Shown: positions 41,221 to 50,383, numbered from the stretch's first letter. The stretch: DNA of 64,000 bases from Streptomyces sp. NBC_00878 (GCF_026341515.1 NZ_JAPEOK010000002.1:1-64000), one strand, 5' to 3'. Notes: generated by a model from the sequence alone, not told the origin. Numbers and translations are program-made.

Positions 41221-43575
41221 GTGACCGAGCCGGCTCCGCGTGTCGTCGAACTGTCCAGCCCGTTCGCCCGGTTCGCGGGCAGGCTGCTCGTCGGGCTCGG
41301 TCACGAGGTCGTGTTGGTCGAGCCCCCGGAAGGCGATGAGACCCGCCGCGAACAGGGCGGCGACGCGTTCGTCCACTGGCACGCCGGGAAGCGCTCGGTG
41401 ACCATCGACCCCGCCACGCCCGACGGCACCGCACAGCTGCGCCGACTGCTGCGGGGCGCCGACATCCTTCTCGACGGCACCGAGCACGGCACCGAGCACG
41501 GCGCGGAGGCGGCCGCCGAAGGACTCGATCACCTCGTGCACGTACGCGTCACCCCGTTCGGGCTGGTGGGGCCCCGCAGCGACTGGCAGGGCACCGACCT
41601 CGTGGTGGCCGCCCTCGGCGGGATGCTCGCACAGGTCGGCGACCCCGACGGTCCGCCGCTGCGCCTCCCGGAGAACCAGGCCGAGCAACTCGCGGGCGTC
41701 AACGCGGCGATCGCCGCCCTGCTCGGCCTGTGCGCCCGGCGCCGCGGACCGGGACAGCTCATCGACGTCTCCGCACAGGCGTGCGTGGCGGCGGCCCTGG
41801 AGGCCGGAACCCTCGCCTACCTGCACGAGGACCGGGTCCCCCTGCGCCCCGGCAGCGTGCATCCGCTGGTCCCGCACGGGCTGTTCCGTGCGGCCGACGG
41901 CCACCTCGGCGGAGGGCTCGGCGGCAGCCCCCGCATGTGGGACGCCCTGCTCGACTGGCTGCGCGAGGAGAACGCGGACGCCGACCTCGCCGAACCACGC
42001 TGGCAGGACCCGGTCGAACGCAAGAAGCACCAGGACCACGTCTTCAAGGTCGTCCAGGACTTCGCGGGCACCCGGCCGAAGGCCGAGTTCGCCCGCCAGG
42101 CCCAGGCCAGGAAACTGCCCTGGGCGGCCGTCGACCTGCCCCACGAACTGCCGGACAACCCGCAGCTCGCCGCCCGCGACTTCTTCACCCGCGTCACGAC
42201 ACCCGAGGAGGAGCGGACCGACCTCGGCTTCCCCTTCGCGTTCCCCGAAGGCCGCCGCAGGACGGAACTCGTCGTGCCGGGCCCGGGCGACGACCAGGGC
42301 CTGCTCGACGATCCGTCCCACGCGTCCCACGAGGCGCGTACGGCACCGGCGGCCGACGAGCCCGTACGGCCCGCCCTGGACGGCGTCCGCGTCCTGGACC
42401 TGACCTGGGTGCTCGCCGGCCCGTACTGCACCAAGATCCTGGCCGACCACGGCGCAGAAGTGATCAAGGTCGAGTCCGCGGGCCGACCGGACCCCACCCG
42501 GTTCGCACCCTTCATGCACCTTTCCCGAGGCCCCCACACGGACCCCAACACCAACGGCTACTTCAACGAGGTCAACCGGAACAAGCGCAGCATCGCCCTG
42601 GACACCCGCACCGAGGAGGGCATCGCCGTACTGCGCGACCTCATCGCCCACTGCGACGTCCTCGTGGAGAACTTCAGCTCCACGGTCATGACCAAGCTGG
42701 GCCTGGGACACGAGGCGCTGCGCGCGATCAACCCGGGCATCGTGTACGTCAGCATGTCGGGCATGGGGCACACCGGCCCGCGCAACGGCTGGGTGTCGTA
42801 CGCGGACACCGTGTCGGCGAGTTCGGGGCTGACCGGGCTGACCGGCTGGGGGCCGGACGACGTGGTCGGGGTCATCTACGGCCACGGAGACATCGTGGCC
42901 GGCCTTCAGGCGGCGCTCGCCACGATCGCCGCGCTGGAACACCGCGCCGAGACCGGGCGCGGTCAGCACATCGACCTGTCCCAACTGGAGGCGATCACGG
43001 CCCACATGGGCACAAGCCTCCTGCGCGGGACGGCGGCGAGTCCGGCCGGGAACACCCACCCGACGTGGAGCCCGCAGGGTGTGTACCGGTCGCTGGGCGC
43101 CGACCGCTGGCTGGCCGTCAGTGTGCGCGACGACACCGAATGGGCGGCCCTCTGCGAGGTCATCGGCCGCCCCGAACTCGCCACCGACGAGCGGACCCGT
43201 ACCGCCGAGGCCCGCAGGCGTGAGCCCGCCCTGGTCGACGGCGCGCTCGGCACCTGGGTCCGCGGGATGTCCGCCGACGCCGCCGCCGAACTGCTCCAGG
43301 CGCGCGGCATCCCCGCCGGAGCCGTACAGGACGGGCGTGAACTCGTGGAACACGACCCGCAGTTGCGGGCCCGCGGCTTCTACGTGCACAAGGAGCACCC
43401 GGTCGCGGGAGCCTTCCTCCACGAGGGCGTGCCGATCACCCTCACGCGCACACCCGGCGGCATCCGCGAGCCCGCGCCCGTACTCGGCGCCGACACCGAC
43501 GCGGTACTGCGCGACGTGGCGGGACTGACCCCGGAACGGATCCAACACCTCCGCGCCGACGGAGTTCTGAGGTGA
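41221..43575 (+). CDS. Tandem-fused class III (CaiB/BaiF) CoA transferase
   Basis: 784 residues, twice the usual length. GTG start after GGAGG. The N-terminal half (about 1-360) begins RVVELSSPFARFAGRLLVGLGHEVVLVEPPEGD and has the catalytic Asp region GPGQLIDVSAQ. The C-terminal half (about 385-784) begins GVRVLDLTWVLAGPYCTKILADHGAEVIKVES and has GRGQHIDLSQLEA. Both halves thus keep the Asp that forms the acyl-enzyme anhydride, so the chain may be an intramolecular version of the interlocked dimer. It transfers CoA between carboxylic acids; its acceptor here is unknown. Confidence 0.93.
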   Translation: MTEPAPRVVELSSPFARFAGRLLVGLGHEVVLVEPPEGDETRREQGGDAFVHWHAGKRSVTIDPATPDGTAQLRRLLRGADILLDGTEHGTEHGAEAAAEGLDHLVHVRVTPFGLVGPRSDWQGTDLVVAALGGMLAQVGDPDGPPLRLPENQAEQLAGVNAAIAALLGLCARRRGPGQLIDVSAQACVAAALEAGTLAYLHEDRVPLRPGSVHPLVPHGLFRAADGHLGGGLGGSPRMWDALLDWLREENADADLAEPRWQDPVERKKHQDHVFKVVQDFAGTRPKAEFARQAQARKLPWAAVDLPHELPDNPQLAARDFFTRVTTPEEERTDLGFPFAFPEGRRRTELVVPGPGDDQGLLDDPSHASHEARTAPAADEPVRPALDGVRVLDLTWVLAGPYCTKILADHGAEVIKVESAGRPDPTRFAPFMHLSRGPHTDPNTNGYFNEVNRNKRSIALDTRTEEGIAVLRDLIAHCDVLVENFSSTVMTKLGLGHEALRAINPGIVYVSMSGMGHTGPRNGWVSYADTVSASSGLTGLTGWGPDDVVGVIYGHGDIVAGLQAALATIAALEHRAETGRGQHIDLSQLEAITAHMGTSLLRGTAASPAGNTHPTWSPQGVYRSLGADRWLAVSVRDDTEWAALCEVIGRPELATDERTRTAEARRREPALVDGALGTWVRGMSADAAAELLQARGIPAGAVQDGRELVEHDPQLRARGFYVHKEHPVAGAFLHEGVPITLTRTPGGIREPAPVLGADTDAVLRDVAGLTPERIQHLRADGVLR

Positions 43576-45146
43576 ACGGACAACCGGGCGCCGCGGTGAA
43601 CGGTCGGCCGAGTAGTCCGGTAAACGCCATGACCGTGCCCGGACTCCTCGCCGCGGCCGCCGAGGAGTTCGGCGACCGGGTCTTCCTGCGCGTGGGGGAC
43701 GTGTCACGGACGTACCGGCAGTCGCGGAGGGCGGCGGCCGAGATGGCGGGAGCACTCGCGGCGCGCGGCTGCCGACCGGGCGACCGCGTCGCCGTCATGG
43801 CAGGCAACCGGATCGAGTTCGTCGACCTGATCCTCGGCTGCGCCTGGCTCGGCGCGGTCCTGATACCGCTGAACACCGGTCTGCGCGGCCAGGGCCTCAG
43901 GCACGTCCTGCGCGAGGCGGAGCCGTCCTTCCTGCTCGCGGAGGCCGAGCCGGCGGACCGCGTCCTGGAGGCCGGCTTCCGCGGCACACTGTGGGTCGTG
44001 GGCGAGGACGACGTCCCCGTACCGGGTGAGGCCGCCGCCGTCCGGTCGCCACCCGCACGCCCGGACGACACCGTCTTCGTCCTGTTCACCTCGGGAACCA
44101 CCGGGCCCCCGCGCGGCGTGCGCTGTCCCCACGCCCAGACCGTCTGGTGGGGCCGCAACGTCGCGGACTCGCTGCGCCTCACCGCCGACGACGTGCTCCA
44201 CACCTGCCTCCCGCTGTTCCACACCAACGCCCTCAACACGCTCGCGCACGCCATGACCGTGGGCGCGACCTGCGTCATCGGGGAACGGTTCTCCGCCACG
44301 CGGTACTGGGACCTGGTGGCCGAGAGCGGTGCCACCGCCGTGTACCTGCTCGGCGCGATGGCGCCCATGCTGCTGGCGCAACCACCCGGCGGGCACGACC
44401 GCGCGCATCGAGCATGGCGAGGCCTCTCACCCGCCACGCCCGCCTCCGCGTGGCAGCCGTTCCGCGAGCGCTTCGGCGTTACCCTCGTCGACGGTTTCGG
44501 CTCCACGGAGACGAACCTCGTCATCGGATCGACCCCGGAGGACCAACGCCCCGGGCACATCGGCACCCTGCGCGACGGCTTCTCCGCCCGCGTGGTCGAC
44601 GAACACCTCGCGCCCGTCCCGGACGGAACGGCCGGTGAGCTCGTCGTCCGCAGCCACCGGCGATTCGCCTTCTCCACCGGCTACTTGGGAGACCCCGAAC
44701 GGCCTCCCGACACCTGGCGACGCACGGGCGACCGCGTGATCCGCGAGCCCGACGGCTCGTACCGCTTCGTCGACCGGGTCAAGGACGTCATCCGGCGCCG
44801 CGGCGAGAACATCTCCTCGTACGAGGTGGAGTCGGCGGTCCGTTCGCATCCCGCGGTCGCCGACGCCGCGGCCTTCCCGGTGCCCTCGGAACTGGCGGAG
44901 GACGAGGTCATGGTGGCGGTGCTCCCGCGACCCGGGTCCGTCCTGGACCCAGGCGACCTCGTACGCCACTGCGAGCGCGAGTTGCCCGCCTTCGCCGTGC
45001 CCCGGTACGTCGACACCGTCCCGGCACTGCCGCTCACCGAGACCGGCAAGGTCCGCAAGACCGTACTGCGCGAACGGGGTGTCACCGCCGGCACCTGGGA
45101 CCGGGCCGCGGAGGTCAGTCCAACTGTGCGGCCACGGCACCCGTGA
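43572..45146 (+). CDS. AMP-dependent acyl-CoA synthetase/ligase
   Basis: 524 residues. GTG overlaps the CoA transferase stop. The ANL motifs are present: the P-loop FVLFTSGTTGPPRGVR near residue 172 (Arg in place of the usual Lys), VDGFGSTETN near 310, TGD near 395, FVDRVKDVIRRRGENISSYEVE near 405 and the catalytic Lys in LTETGKVRK near 493. Most like carnitine/crotonobetaine or aromatic-acid CoA ligases. It closes the rightward operon; the last 32 bases overlap the convergent SGNH gene. It probably activates a side-chain acid released during catabolism. Confidence 0.92.
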   Translation: MNGQPGAAVNGRPSSPVNAMTVPGLLAAAAEEFGDRVFLRVGDVSRTYRQSRRAAAEMAGALAARGCRPGDRVAVMAGNRIEFVDLILGCAWLGAVLIPLNTGLRGQGLRHVLREAEPSFLLAEAEPADRVLEAGFRGTLWVVGEDDVPVPGEAAAVRSPPARPDDTVFVLFTSGTTGPPRGVRCPHAQTVWWGRNVADSLRLTADDVLHTCLPLFHTNALNTLAHAMTVGATCVIGERFSATRYWDLVAESGATAVYLLGAMAPMLLAQPPGGHDRAHRAWRGLSPATPASAWQPFRERFGVTLVDGFGSTETNLVIGSTPEDQRPGHIGTLRDGFSARVVDEHLAPVPDGTAGELVVRSHRRFAFSTGYLGDPERPPDTWRRTGDRVIREPDGSYRFVDRVKDVIRRRGENISSYEVESAVRSHPAVADAAAFPVPSELAEDEVMVAVLPRPGSVLDPGDLVRHCERELPAFAVPRYVDTVPALPLTETGKVRKTVLRERGVTAGTWDRAAEVSPTVRPRHP

Positions 45147-46095
45147 TCGCCCGGGAGATGCGCAGGATGCCGGGGGAGCGGACCGGGCAGGGCTTCGGCG
45201 TCGTGGTGGTCGGGGCCATGCAGAAGTGCAGGTAGTCGTCGTCGCGGTGCAGGGCCGTGCGACCGCTGCCCGGCTGGGTGCAGTACGGCGTGTGCTCACG
45301 TTCGTACGCGGTGCACGGCAGGTACTGCGTCCAGGTGTAGCGGGCCGAGGCCGGGCTCACCGCCTTGCCGGCGTCCGCGAGCAGGTCACCGGAGGCGGCG
45401 GCCTGCCGTTCGTAGATCGCGTTGACGCGGCGGACGCGGTCGGGCGTCATGGGGTCCGGACCCTGGAGCACCCAGACGATCTCGGGCCGGGCGCCGTCCG
45501 CCGCGCCCGCGATCTGGTCGGTCAGCCGCCGCGCGTCGGCGGTGTACCGCGCGAAGTACTTGTCCCGCGCCTTGTCGTAGGCGATGCCGTCCATACACGG
45601 CGTGTAGTCCCACGCGTTGCCCCAGAACTGCAGCACCACGAAGTCCGGCCGCAGCGTCCGCACCAGTGCGGCGGCCTTGTCCTTGGGCGGCACGAGAGAG
45701 TCCTTGCCCGTGCCTTCCAGATAGTCGCAGGGGGTCGTGCCCGAGTAGGGGGTGCTGGTGTAGCGCGCCTTCAACTCGTCGCGCATCAGGCCGCCGAGGA
45801 CCTTCTGGTTCTCCATGGCGAGGGAATCACCGAGGTAGAGGACGGTGGGGCTGGAGCTGGGACCTTTCGCGGGAGCCTCGGTCCTGGTGCCGGCCCCGCC
45901 ATCGGCCCCTTCATTGGCCCCGCCATCGGCATCGGGCGTGGCGGCCGGGCGTTGATGCGTGGTGGACGACGGTGACGTACGGGCTGGGGCCGGAGCGGGC
46001 GGCGGCGGTGCGGACTCGGGTTCCGACGAGGGGTCCCCGCACGCTCCGAGCAGCAGTAACCCCGAGAGCACCCCCGCGATCCACAGCTTGCGCAT
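45115..46095 (-). CDS. SGNH/GDSL-type hydrolase lipoprotein
   Basis: 326 residues, ATG after GGGGGGAG. A lipobox LLLGAC gives a lipid-anchored exported protein. A disordered Pro/Ala/Thr/Gly-rich linker covers about residues 20-85. The SGNH core starts with VLYLGDSLAMENQ (block I Ser) and ends with a C-terminal HRDDDYLHFC holding the Asp/His. Similar proteins deacylate or modify surface glycans. The gene has a TTA codon at 46059-46057 (codon 13), so bldA control is expected. Confidence 0.87.
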   Translation of the reverse strand: MRKLWIAGVLSGLLLLGACGDPSSEPESAPPPPAPAPARTSPSSTTHQRPAATPDADGGANEGADGGAGTRTEAPAKGPSSSPTVLYLGDSLAMENQKVLGGLMRDELKARYTSTPYSGTTPCDYLEGTGKDSLVPPKDKAAALVRTLRPDFVVLQFWGNAWDYTPCMDGIAYDKARDKYFARYTADARRLTDQIAGAADGARPEIVWVLQGPDPMTPDRVRRVNAIYERQAAASGDLLADAGKAVSPASARYTWTQYLPCTAYEREHTPYCTQPGSGRTALHRDDDYLHFCMAPTTTTPKPCPVRSPGILRISRAITGAVAAQLD

Positions 46096-46235
46096 GCGGC
46101 AACTCCCCCCGGCCACCGAAAACGGCCCCCAGACAAGCACAGCCGGGCGTCAGGAGGAAGGGTCCGTCGAACCTTCGGCCATCCCAGGGGCGAGGCGGCC
46201 ACGCGCACCGCGGAGATCCCCTCGTCGGATGCGCG

Positions 46236-46802
46236 TCACCGAGAACGCCGCGGCACGCCTCTCTGTCGGGCGCCCTGGTCGGGCGGGGCCAGGACCTTTT
46301 CCGCCGCGGCGATGAACTGTCTGCGGGCGTCGATGAGTTCACTGTCCGCCTGGCCGTTCCGCACGAGGCGGTCGTCCAGGTCCAGCCGCATGCGCCAGAC
46401 CTCCGCCTGCCGGACGGCCGCCGCATACACGGTGTCGGCCAGCTCGCCCATCGGGGCGGGGCCGGTGATGGCGACGTCCGTCGCGGCCCGGCGCAGCGCG
46501 CCCAGCGCGGCCACCGTCGACTCCCACAGCTCCCGATGCTCGTTCTCGCTCCGCCAGCCGACACCCACGAGGCCCTCGATGACGGCGCCGATGCCCTGCC
46601 GGAACGCCTCGCACTCGTCGAGCACGGACGCGAAGGCGGCGCGCCGCTCGTCGCGCAGACGGTGCCGAACCTGGAAAGTCTCCTGGTCCTGTGCACGCCG
46701 ACGTGCGGATCTGGCGTGGAGCAGCGGTCCGGTCAGCCCGGCGGCCAAGGTTCCCCCGATACCCAGGGCGGTCGCCCAGATGACCGTGTCGGCTTGGTCC
46801 AT
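46236..46802 (-). CDS. Hypothetical membrane-anchored coiled-coil protein
   Basis: 188 residues from ATG at 46802 (two further in-frame ATGs lie 9 and 12 bases upstream; none has a good ribosome site). One N-terminal helix (VIWATALGIGGTLAAGLTGPLLHA) is followed by a basic stretch (RSARRRAQ) and a long helical cytoplasmic domain. I do not recognise the family; the layout is common among uncharacterised Streptomyces proteins. It is separated from the L,D-transpeptidase by a divergent spacer. Confidence 0.75.
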   Translation of the reverse strand: MDQADTVIWATALGIGGTLAAGLTGPLLHARSARRRAQDQETFQVRHRLRDERRAAFASVLDECEAFRQGIGAVIEGLVGVGWRSENEHRELWESTVAALGALRRAATDVAITGPAPMGELADTVYAAAVRQAEVWRMRLDLDDRLVRNGQADSELIDARRQFIAAAEKVLAPPDQGARQRGVPRRSR

Positions 46803-47010
46803 GGCGCCCATCATGCCGCCGCCACACCCGTCAATGGCCGAACTTGGCGGATTGAGAAGGGGAGTTGGGTGCAATCCTGATCGAATACGCCACAACATGC
46901 AATGTCATCGTTTCGTATCAGCCCGACCAGCCCTACAACCGATGTCCCCCGGCGCCGGTCTAACTGGCACAGAATCCGAACGAACATGCATGAACGAGAA
47001 AGGCCTGACC

Positions 47011-47706
47011 ATGGGGGACATAGGCAGACGGGCAGCCGTCGTACTGGGGGTCACGGGACTGGTGGCGCCGCTGGCGGTCGCGCTGGGCGCGGCTCCGGCT
47101 CGGGCGGCGAGCTGCACCACGCAGACCGGCCCGTATCAGAAGCAGGTGGAGAGGTTCCTCGGCCGGGCGGTGGACGGCAGGCAGTCCGCCGCCGACTGCA
47201 GGGCGATCAAGGCCTTCCAGACCAAGCACGGCATCACCCCGAACATCGGCTACGCCGGCTCCGTCACCTGGGGCGTGATGGACCTGATGAACAAGCAGAA
47301 GGCCGTCGGCAGGAATCCCAACAGGGACGGCAAGTGCCCGGTCAACAAGGGCCGTATCGCCTGTGTGAACCTCACGCTCCAGCTCAGCTGGATCCAGGAC
47401 GGCAGGACCCTCGTGTACGGGCCGGTGCCGGTGCGTACGGGCCGCAACAGGTACGAGACCCGCACCGGCCTGAAGAAGATCTACTGGCGGAACATCGACC
47501 ACGTCTCCACCATCTACGACGTGCCCATGCCCTACAGCCAGTTCTTCGACGGCGGCCAGGCCTTCCACTCGGTCGGCGTGAGCATGTGGAACCCGCCTGG
47601 CTCGCACGGCTGCGTCAACATGACGAGGACGAACGCCAAGAAGTACTGGTCGCTGCTGAAGAAGGGCGACGACGTCTACGTGTACGGCCGCAAGCCGGGC
47701 ACCTGA
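47011..47706 (+). CDS. Secreted L,D-transpeptidase (YkuD) with peptidoglycan-binding domain
   Basis: 231 residues. ATG at 47011 was chosen for AAAGG eight bases upstream; an ATG 21 bases earlier is possible. The signal peptide has a GRR start and ends near APARAAS. A short peptidoglycan-binding domain follows (about 45-95, AIKAFQTKHGITPNIGYAGSVTWGVMD). The YkuD domain carries FHSVGVSMWNPPGSHGCVNM, with the catalytic His and Cys. It makes 3-3 cross-links or attaches proteins in the cell wall. The gene is monocistronic. Confidence 0.93.
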   Translation: MGDIGRRAAVVLGVTGLVAPLAVALGAAPARAASCTTQTGPYQKQVERFLGRAVDGRQSAADCRAIKAFQTKHGITPNIGYAGSVTWGVMDLMNKQKAVGRNPNRDGKCPVNKGRIACVNLTLQLSWIQDGRTLVYGPVPVRTGRNRYETRTGLKKIYWRNIDHVSTIYDVPMPYSQFFDGGQAFHSVGVSMWNPPGSHGCVNMTRTNAKKYWSLLKKGDDVYVYGRKPGT

Positions 47707-47750
47707 CCGGACCCGGGCACCTGACCGGAACCAGGTACCTGAGCGGAACC
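47699..47750 (+). repeat. Degenerate tandem repeat across the transpeptidase stop codon
   Basis: Three units of 16-18 bases with the core (C/T)ACCTGA(C/G)CGGA start near 47699, 47718 and 47735. The TGA of the first unit is the stop codon, so the units would be read as further stops. Confidence 0.75.
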
Positions 47751-47753
47751 GGC

Positions 47754-47777
47754 CCGGCCGCTCCTGAGAACGGCCGG
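47754..47777. terminator. Hairpin between convergent transpeptidase and Gfo/Idh genes
   Basis: A 7-base stem CCGGCCG / CGGCCGG encloses a 10-base loop, lying between two converging genes. There is no T-tract. It could serve both directions. Confidence 0.5.
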
Positions 47778-47791
47778 ACCGTGCGGAAACG

Positions 47792-48994
47792 TCATGCCTC
47801 GGGCGCGTCCCCGAAGTCCGGGATCTCCAGCCGCGCCCCGCCCTGCCGCGCCGACTCGTGCGCGACGATGCCCGGCAGGGTGTAGCGGGCGGCCACCCAC
47901 GCGTTCACGGACGGCAGCGTGCCGGTGTTGACGGCGGTCACGAAGTCGTCGGCCAGGAAGTGGTGGCTGCCCTCGTGGCCGTTGTGCAGGTTGTCGTACT
48001 CCCGCGGCAGCCGCGACCGGTCGTGCACCGGAGCGGAGCCGGAGGTGAAGGCGGCCCGCAGATCTGGCGCGATGTGCTGGAGTGACGGATCGTCAGGAGA
48101 CATGGTGGGCTTGGGTTCGAGCAGCTCGCTGATGTCCTTCACCCCCTTCTTGTCCTGCCAGAACGCCACGGTGGCCAACTGCTCCATGCTGGCGTCCGTC
48201 CCGAAGAACCGGAAACGCGACTCCCGGATCTGCGAGGGATAGCCCACCCGCCGGAACTCGTTCGTACGGAACGAGCCGCCGCCCGCGACCTCGAACAGGG
48301 CGGTGGCGTTCGAGAGGTCGTTGCCGAACTGGCTGACGTCCTCGTCGAAGACCCCGTCCCCGCGATCGTCCTTGACCCCGATCGCGGACACACTCACGGC
48401 GTGCGTCTGCCAGGCGCCGAGGACGCCGCCCACCGAGTGCGTGGGGTAGAGCAGCGGGGGATAGCTGGCGGTCGCCTTCCAGTTCTCGCCGCCGCTGTAC
48501 TGGTAGGCCTCGTAGAACCCGAGGTCCATGTCGTGGAGATAGTCGCCCTCGGCGTAGAAGATCCGCCCGAAGGCGCCCTCCGCGATCTGGTTGCGGGCGT
48601 GGACCGTCGCCGGGTTGTACTGGCTGGTCTCGCCCATCATGTACGTCAGTCCGGTCGCCTTGACCGCGTCGATGATCGCCGCGATCTCCTCCGCGGTGAT
48701 GGCCATTGGGACGGCGGAGTAGACGTGCTTGCCCGCGTTCAGGCCCTGGAGGACCAGCGGGCCGTGGGTCCAGCGCTGGGTGAAGATCGCGACGGCGTCG
48801 ACGGCCTGCGACTCCAGCATCGCCTCGTACGTGGGAAAGGTTCCCGTCAGGCTCTCGGCGGCGGCCAGTTGCTCCGCTCGCTCGGGCAGCAGGTCGGTGA
48901 CGTAGACCTCGCTGACGCCCGGGTGGGCAAGAAACAGCTTCGCGAACTGGCCGGAGAACTGGCCGGCGCCGACGATGCCGAGGGAGAACGTCAT
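47792..48994 (-). CDS. Gfo/Idh/MocA family oxidoreductase
   Basis: 400 residues from ATG at 48994. The Rossmann fold begins LGIVGAGQFSGQFAKLFLAHPGVSEVYVTDLL. The usual EKP of the family is replaced: GKHVYSAVPMAITAEE, so the conserved Lys is missing. FYEAYQYSGGENWKATASYPPLLYPTHSVGG near residues 150-185 fills the place of the substrate domain. Such enzymes oxidise or reduce sugars, inositols or amino sugars with NAD(P). It is the last gene of the sugar importer operon, so its substrate is probably the imported sugar. Confidence 0.9.
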   Translation of the reverse strand: MTFSLGIVGAGQFSGQFAKLFLAHPGVSEVYVTDLLPERAEQLAAAESLTGTFPTYEAMLESQAVDAVAIFTQRWTHGPLVLQGLNAGKHVYSAVPMAITAEEIAAIIDAVKATGLTYMMGETSQYNPATVHARNQIAEGAFGRIFYAEGDYLHDMDLGFYEAYQYSGGENWKATASYPPLLYPTHSVGGVLGAWQTHAVSVSAIGVKDDRGDGVFDEDVSQFGNDLSNATALFEVAGGGSFRTNEFRRVGYPSQIRESRFRFFGTDASMEQLATVAFWQDKKGVKDISELLEPKPTMSPDDPSLQHIAPDLRAAFTSGSAPVHDRSRLPREYDNLHNGHEGSHHFLADDFVTAVNTGTLPSVNAWVAARYTLPGIVAHESARQGGARLEIPDFGDAPEA

Positions 48995-49007
48995 GGAGTG
49001 TGTGCCT

Positions 49008-49037
49008 TTCACTGTCCGAGGATTCACTGTCCGAGGA
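49008..49037. repeat. 15-bp perfect tandem duplication at the end of the binding-protein gene
   Basis: TTCACTGTCCGAGGA at 49008-49022 and 49023-49037. The stop codon of the binding-protein gene lies in the second copy; the first copy repeats the last codons and stop after the gene. Confidence 0.95.
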
Positions 49038-50373
49038 TGAAGTTGACCTGGTCGTTGGTCTTGGTCAGGTCGCTCACCGGGGCGTCGTTGGCGTAGACGT
49101 CCTGCATCGCGGGGCGCACCAGGGCGTACACGTCCGCCGCGTAGTCGGTGATCGGGAAGGAGAACGTGGTGAAGTCCTTCTTGTCGGTGACCGCGTCGGT
49201 GAAGGCGGACACGTCGATGTCCTTCTTCTTGTACGCGGCCACGGCGGCCTGAGTTCCCTCCGGGGTCGCGGGGAAGACGATGCCGTAGCCGCCGACGGTC
49301 TTCTGGCACTCGTTGGAGGACAGGTACTGGACCCACTTCTTGGCGCCCGCCTTGTTGGGGGCGTTCTTGGTGATGGAGTCGGCGAGGCCGTTCATCATGG
49401 TGGCCCGCTTGCCGGTCGGGCCGGTCGGCGTGGGGGCGGTGCCGACGTCGAGGCCCTTGGTGCCGTAGTAGCTGGAGATCATCCAGGCTCCGTCGAAGGC
49501 GGTTGCCGCCTTGCCGGAGGCGATCTGGGCGTTGACCGGGTTGGCGCCGTCGGTGTAGTCGGTGAAGGGTGCGAGGTAGCCCTTCTTCGCCAGGCCGAAG
49601 TACCAGTCGACCACCGACTGGAAGGTCTTGCTGTCGTACTGGTACTTGGATCCCCAGCGCGCCTTGTCCGTGTAGTTCCAGCCCGCCGAGCCGGTGAACG
49701 GGCTCCAGGTGGTCTGCCCGTCGCTGTCGCCCGCGCCGCCGGTGGCGAGCCCGTAGACCTTGACGCTGTTCTTGTCGAAGCCCGGTTCGTCGCCGCGCTT
49801 GCCCTTCGTGTCGACGGTCAGGTGCGCGATGGTCTTCTCGAAGGTGCCGCCGTCCTTCGGGTTCCAGGCGAGGCCGTTGAGCTGCGCCGCGGAGAGCCCG
49901 GCGTCCTTGACCATCTTCTTGTTGTACATGAGGGCGACGGTGTCCCAGTCCTTCGGGGCGCCGTAGCGGTGGCCGTCCTGGCCGGTCCAGTTGGCGGCAA
50001 GACCCGGCTGGTAGGCGGAGTTGTCGATGCCCAGGTCGTCCAGTGGTTCCAGCACGTTCAGGTCGGCGAACTGCCCGAACCTCTGGATGTGGTCGGTGAA
50101 CACGTCCGGCTCGGTGCCCGCGATGAAGCTCGCGGTGAGCTTGGTCCAGTAGTCGGCCCAGCCCATCTGGGTGATCTTCACCTTCAGGCCCGGGTTCTGC
50201 TTCTCGAAGCCCTTGGCGCACGCCTGGTAGGCGGGCAGCTGGTTGGCGTCCCAGAGCCAGTACGTCACCGTGTTCGAGCCCGCTCCGGCAGCCCCGCCCT
50301 GCGCGCAGCCCGTCGCCAGGGACAGCGCGAGCACCCCGGTCAGTGCCACGACCGTACGTGTACGAATTCGCAT
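49024..50373 (-). CDS. Carbohydrate ABC transporter substrate-binding lipoprotein (family 1)
   Basis: 449 residues. The signal peptide ends at lipobox LATGC. The family 1 fold is seen in VTYWLWDANQLPAYQACAKGFEKQNPGLKVKITQMGWADYWTKL and FIAGTEPDVFTDH near residue 85, and in AFDGAWMISSYYG near 275. It binds a mono- or oligosaccharide. Order on the minus strand is permease, permease, binding protein, oxidoreductase, with the ROK gene divergent. Confidence 0.93.
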   Translation of the reverse strand: MRIRTRTVVALTGVLALSLATGCAQGGAAGAGSNTVTYWLWDANQLPAYQACAKGFEKQNPGLKVKITQMGWADYWTKLTASFIAGTEPDVFTDHIQRFGQFADLNVLEPLDDLGIDNSAYQPGLAANWTGQDGHRYGAPKDWDTVALMYNKKMVKDAGLSAAQLNGLAWNPKDGGTFEKTIAHLTVDTKGKRGDEPGFDKNSVKVYGLATGGAGDSDGQTTWSPFTGSAGWNYTDKARWGSKYQYDSKTFQSVVDWYFGLAKKGYLAPFTDYTDGANPVNAQIASGKAATAFDGAWMISSYYGTKGLDVGTAPTPTGPTGKRATMMNGLADSITKNAPNKAGAKKWVQYLSSNECQKTVGGYGIVFPATPEGTQAAVAAYKKKDIDVSAFTDAVTDKKDFTTFSFPITDYAADVYALVRPAMQDVYANDAPVSDLTKTNDQVNFILGQ

Positions 50374-50383
50374 GTCCGTCCCC

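Noticed and set aside
41128..43755. 875-codon minus-strand ORF opposite the CoA transferase
   Set aside because: Antisense shadow; the plus strand carries two intact CaiB/BaiF domains.
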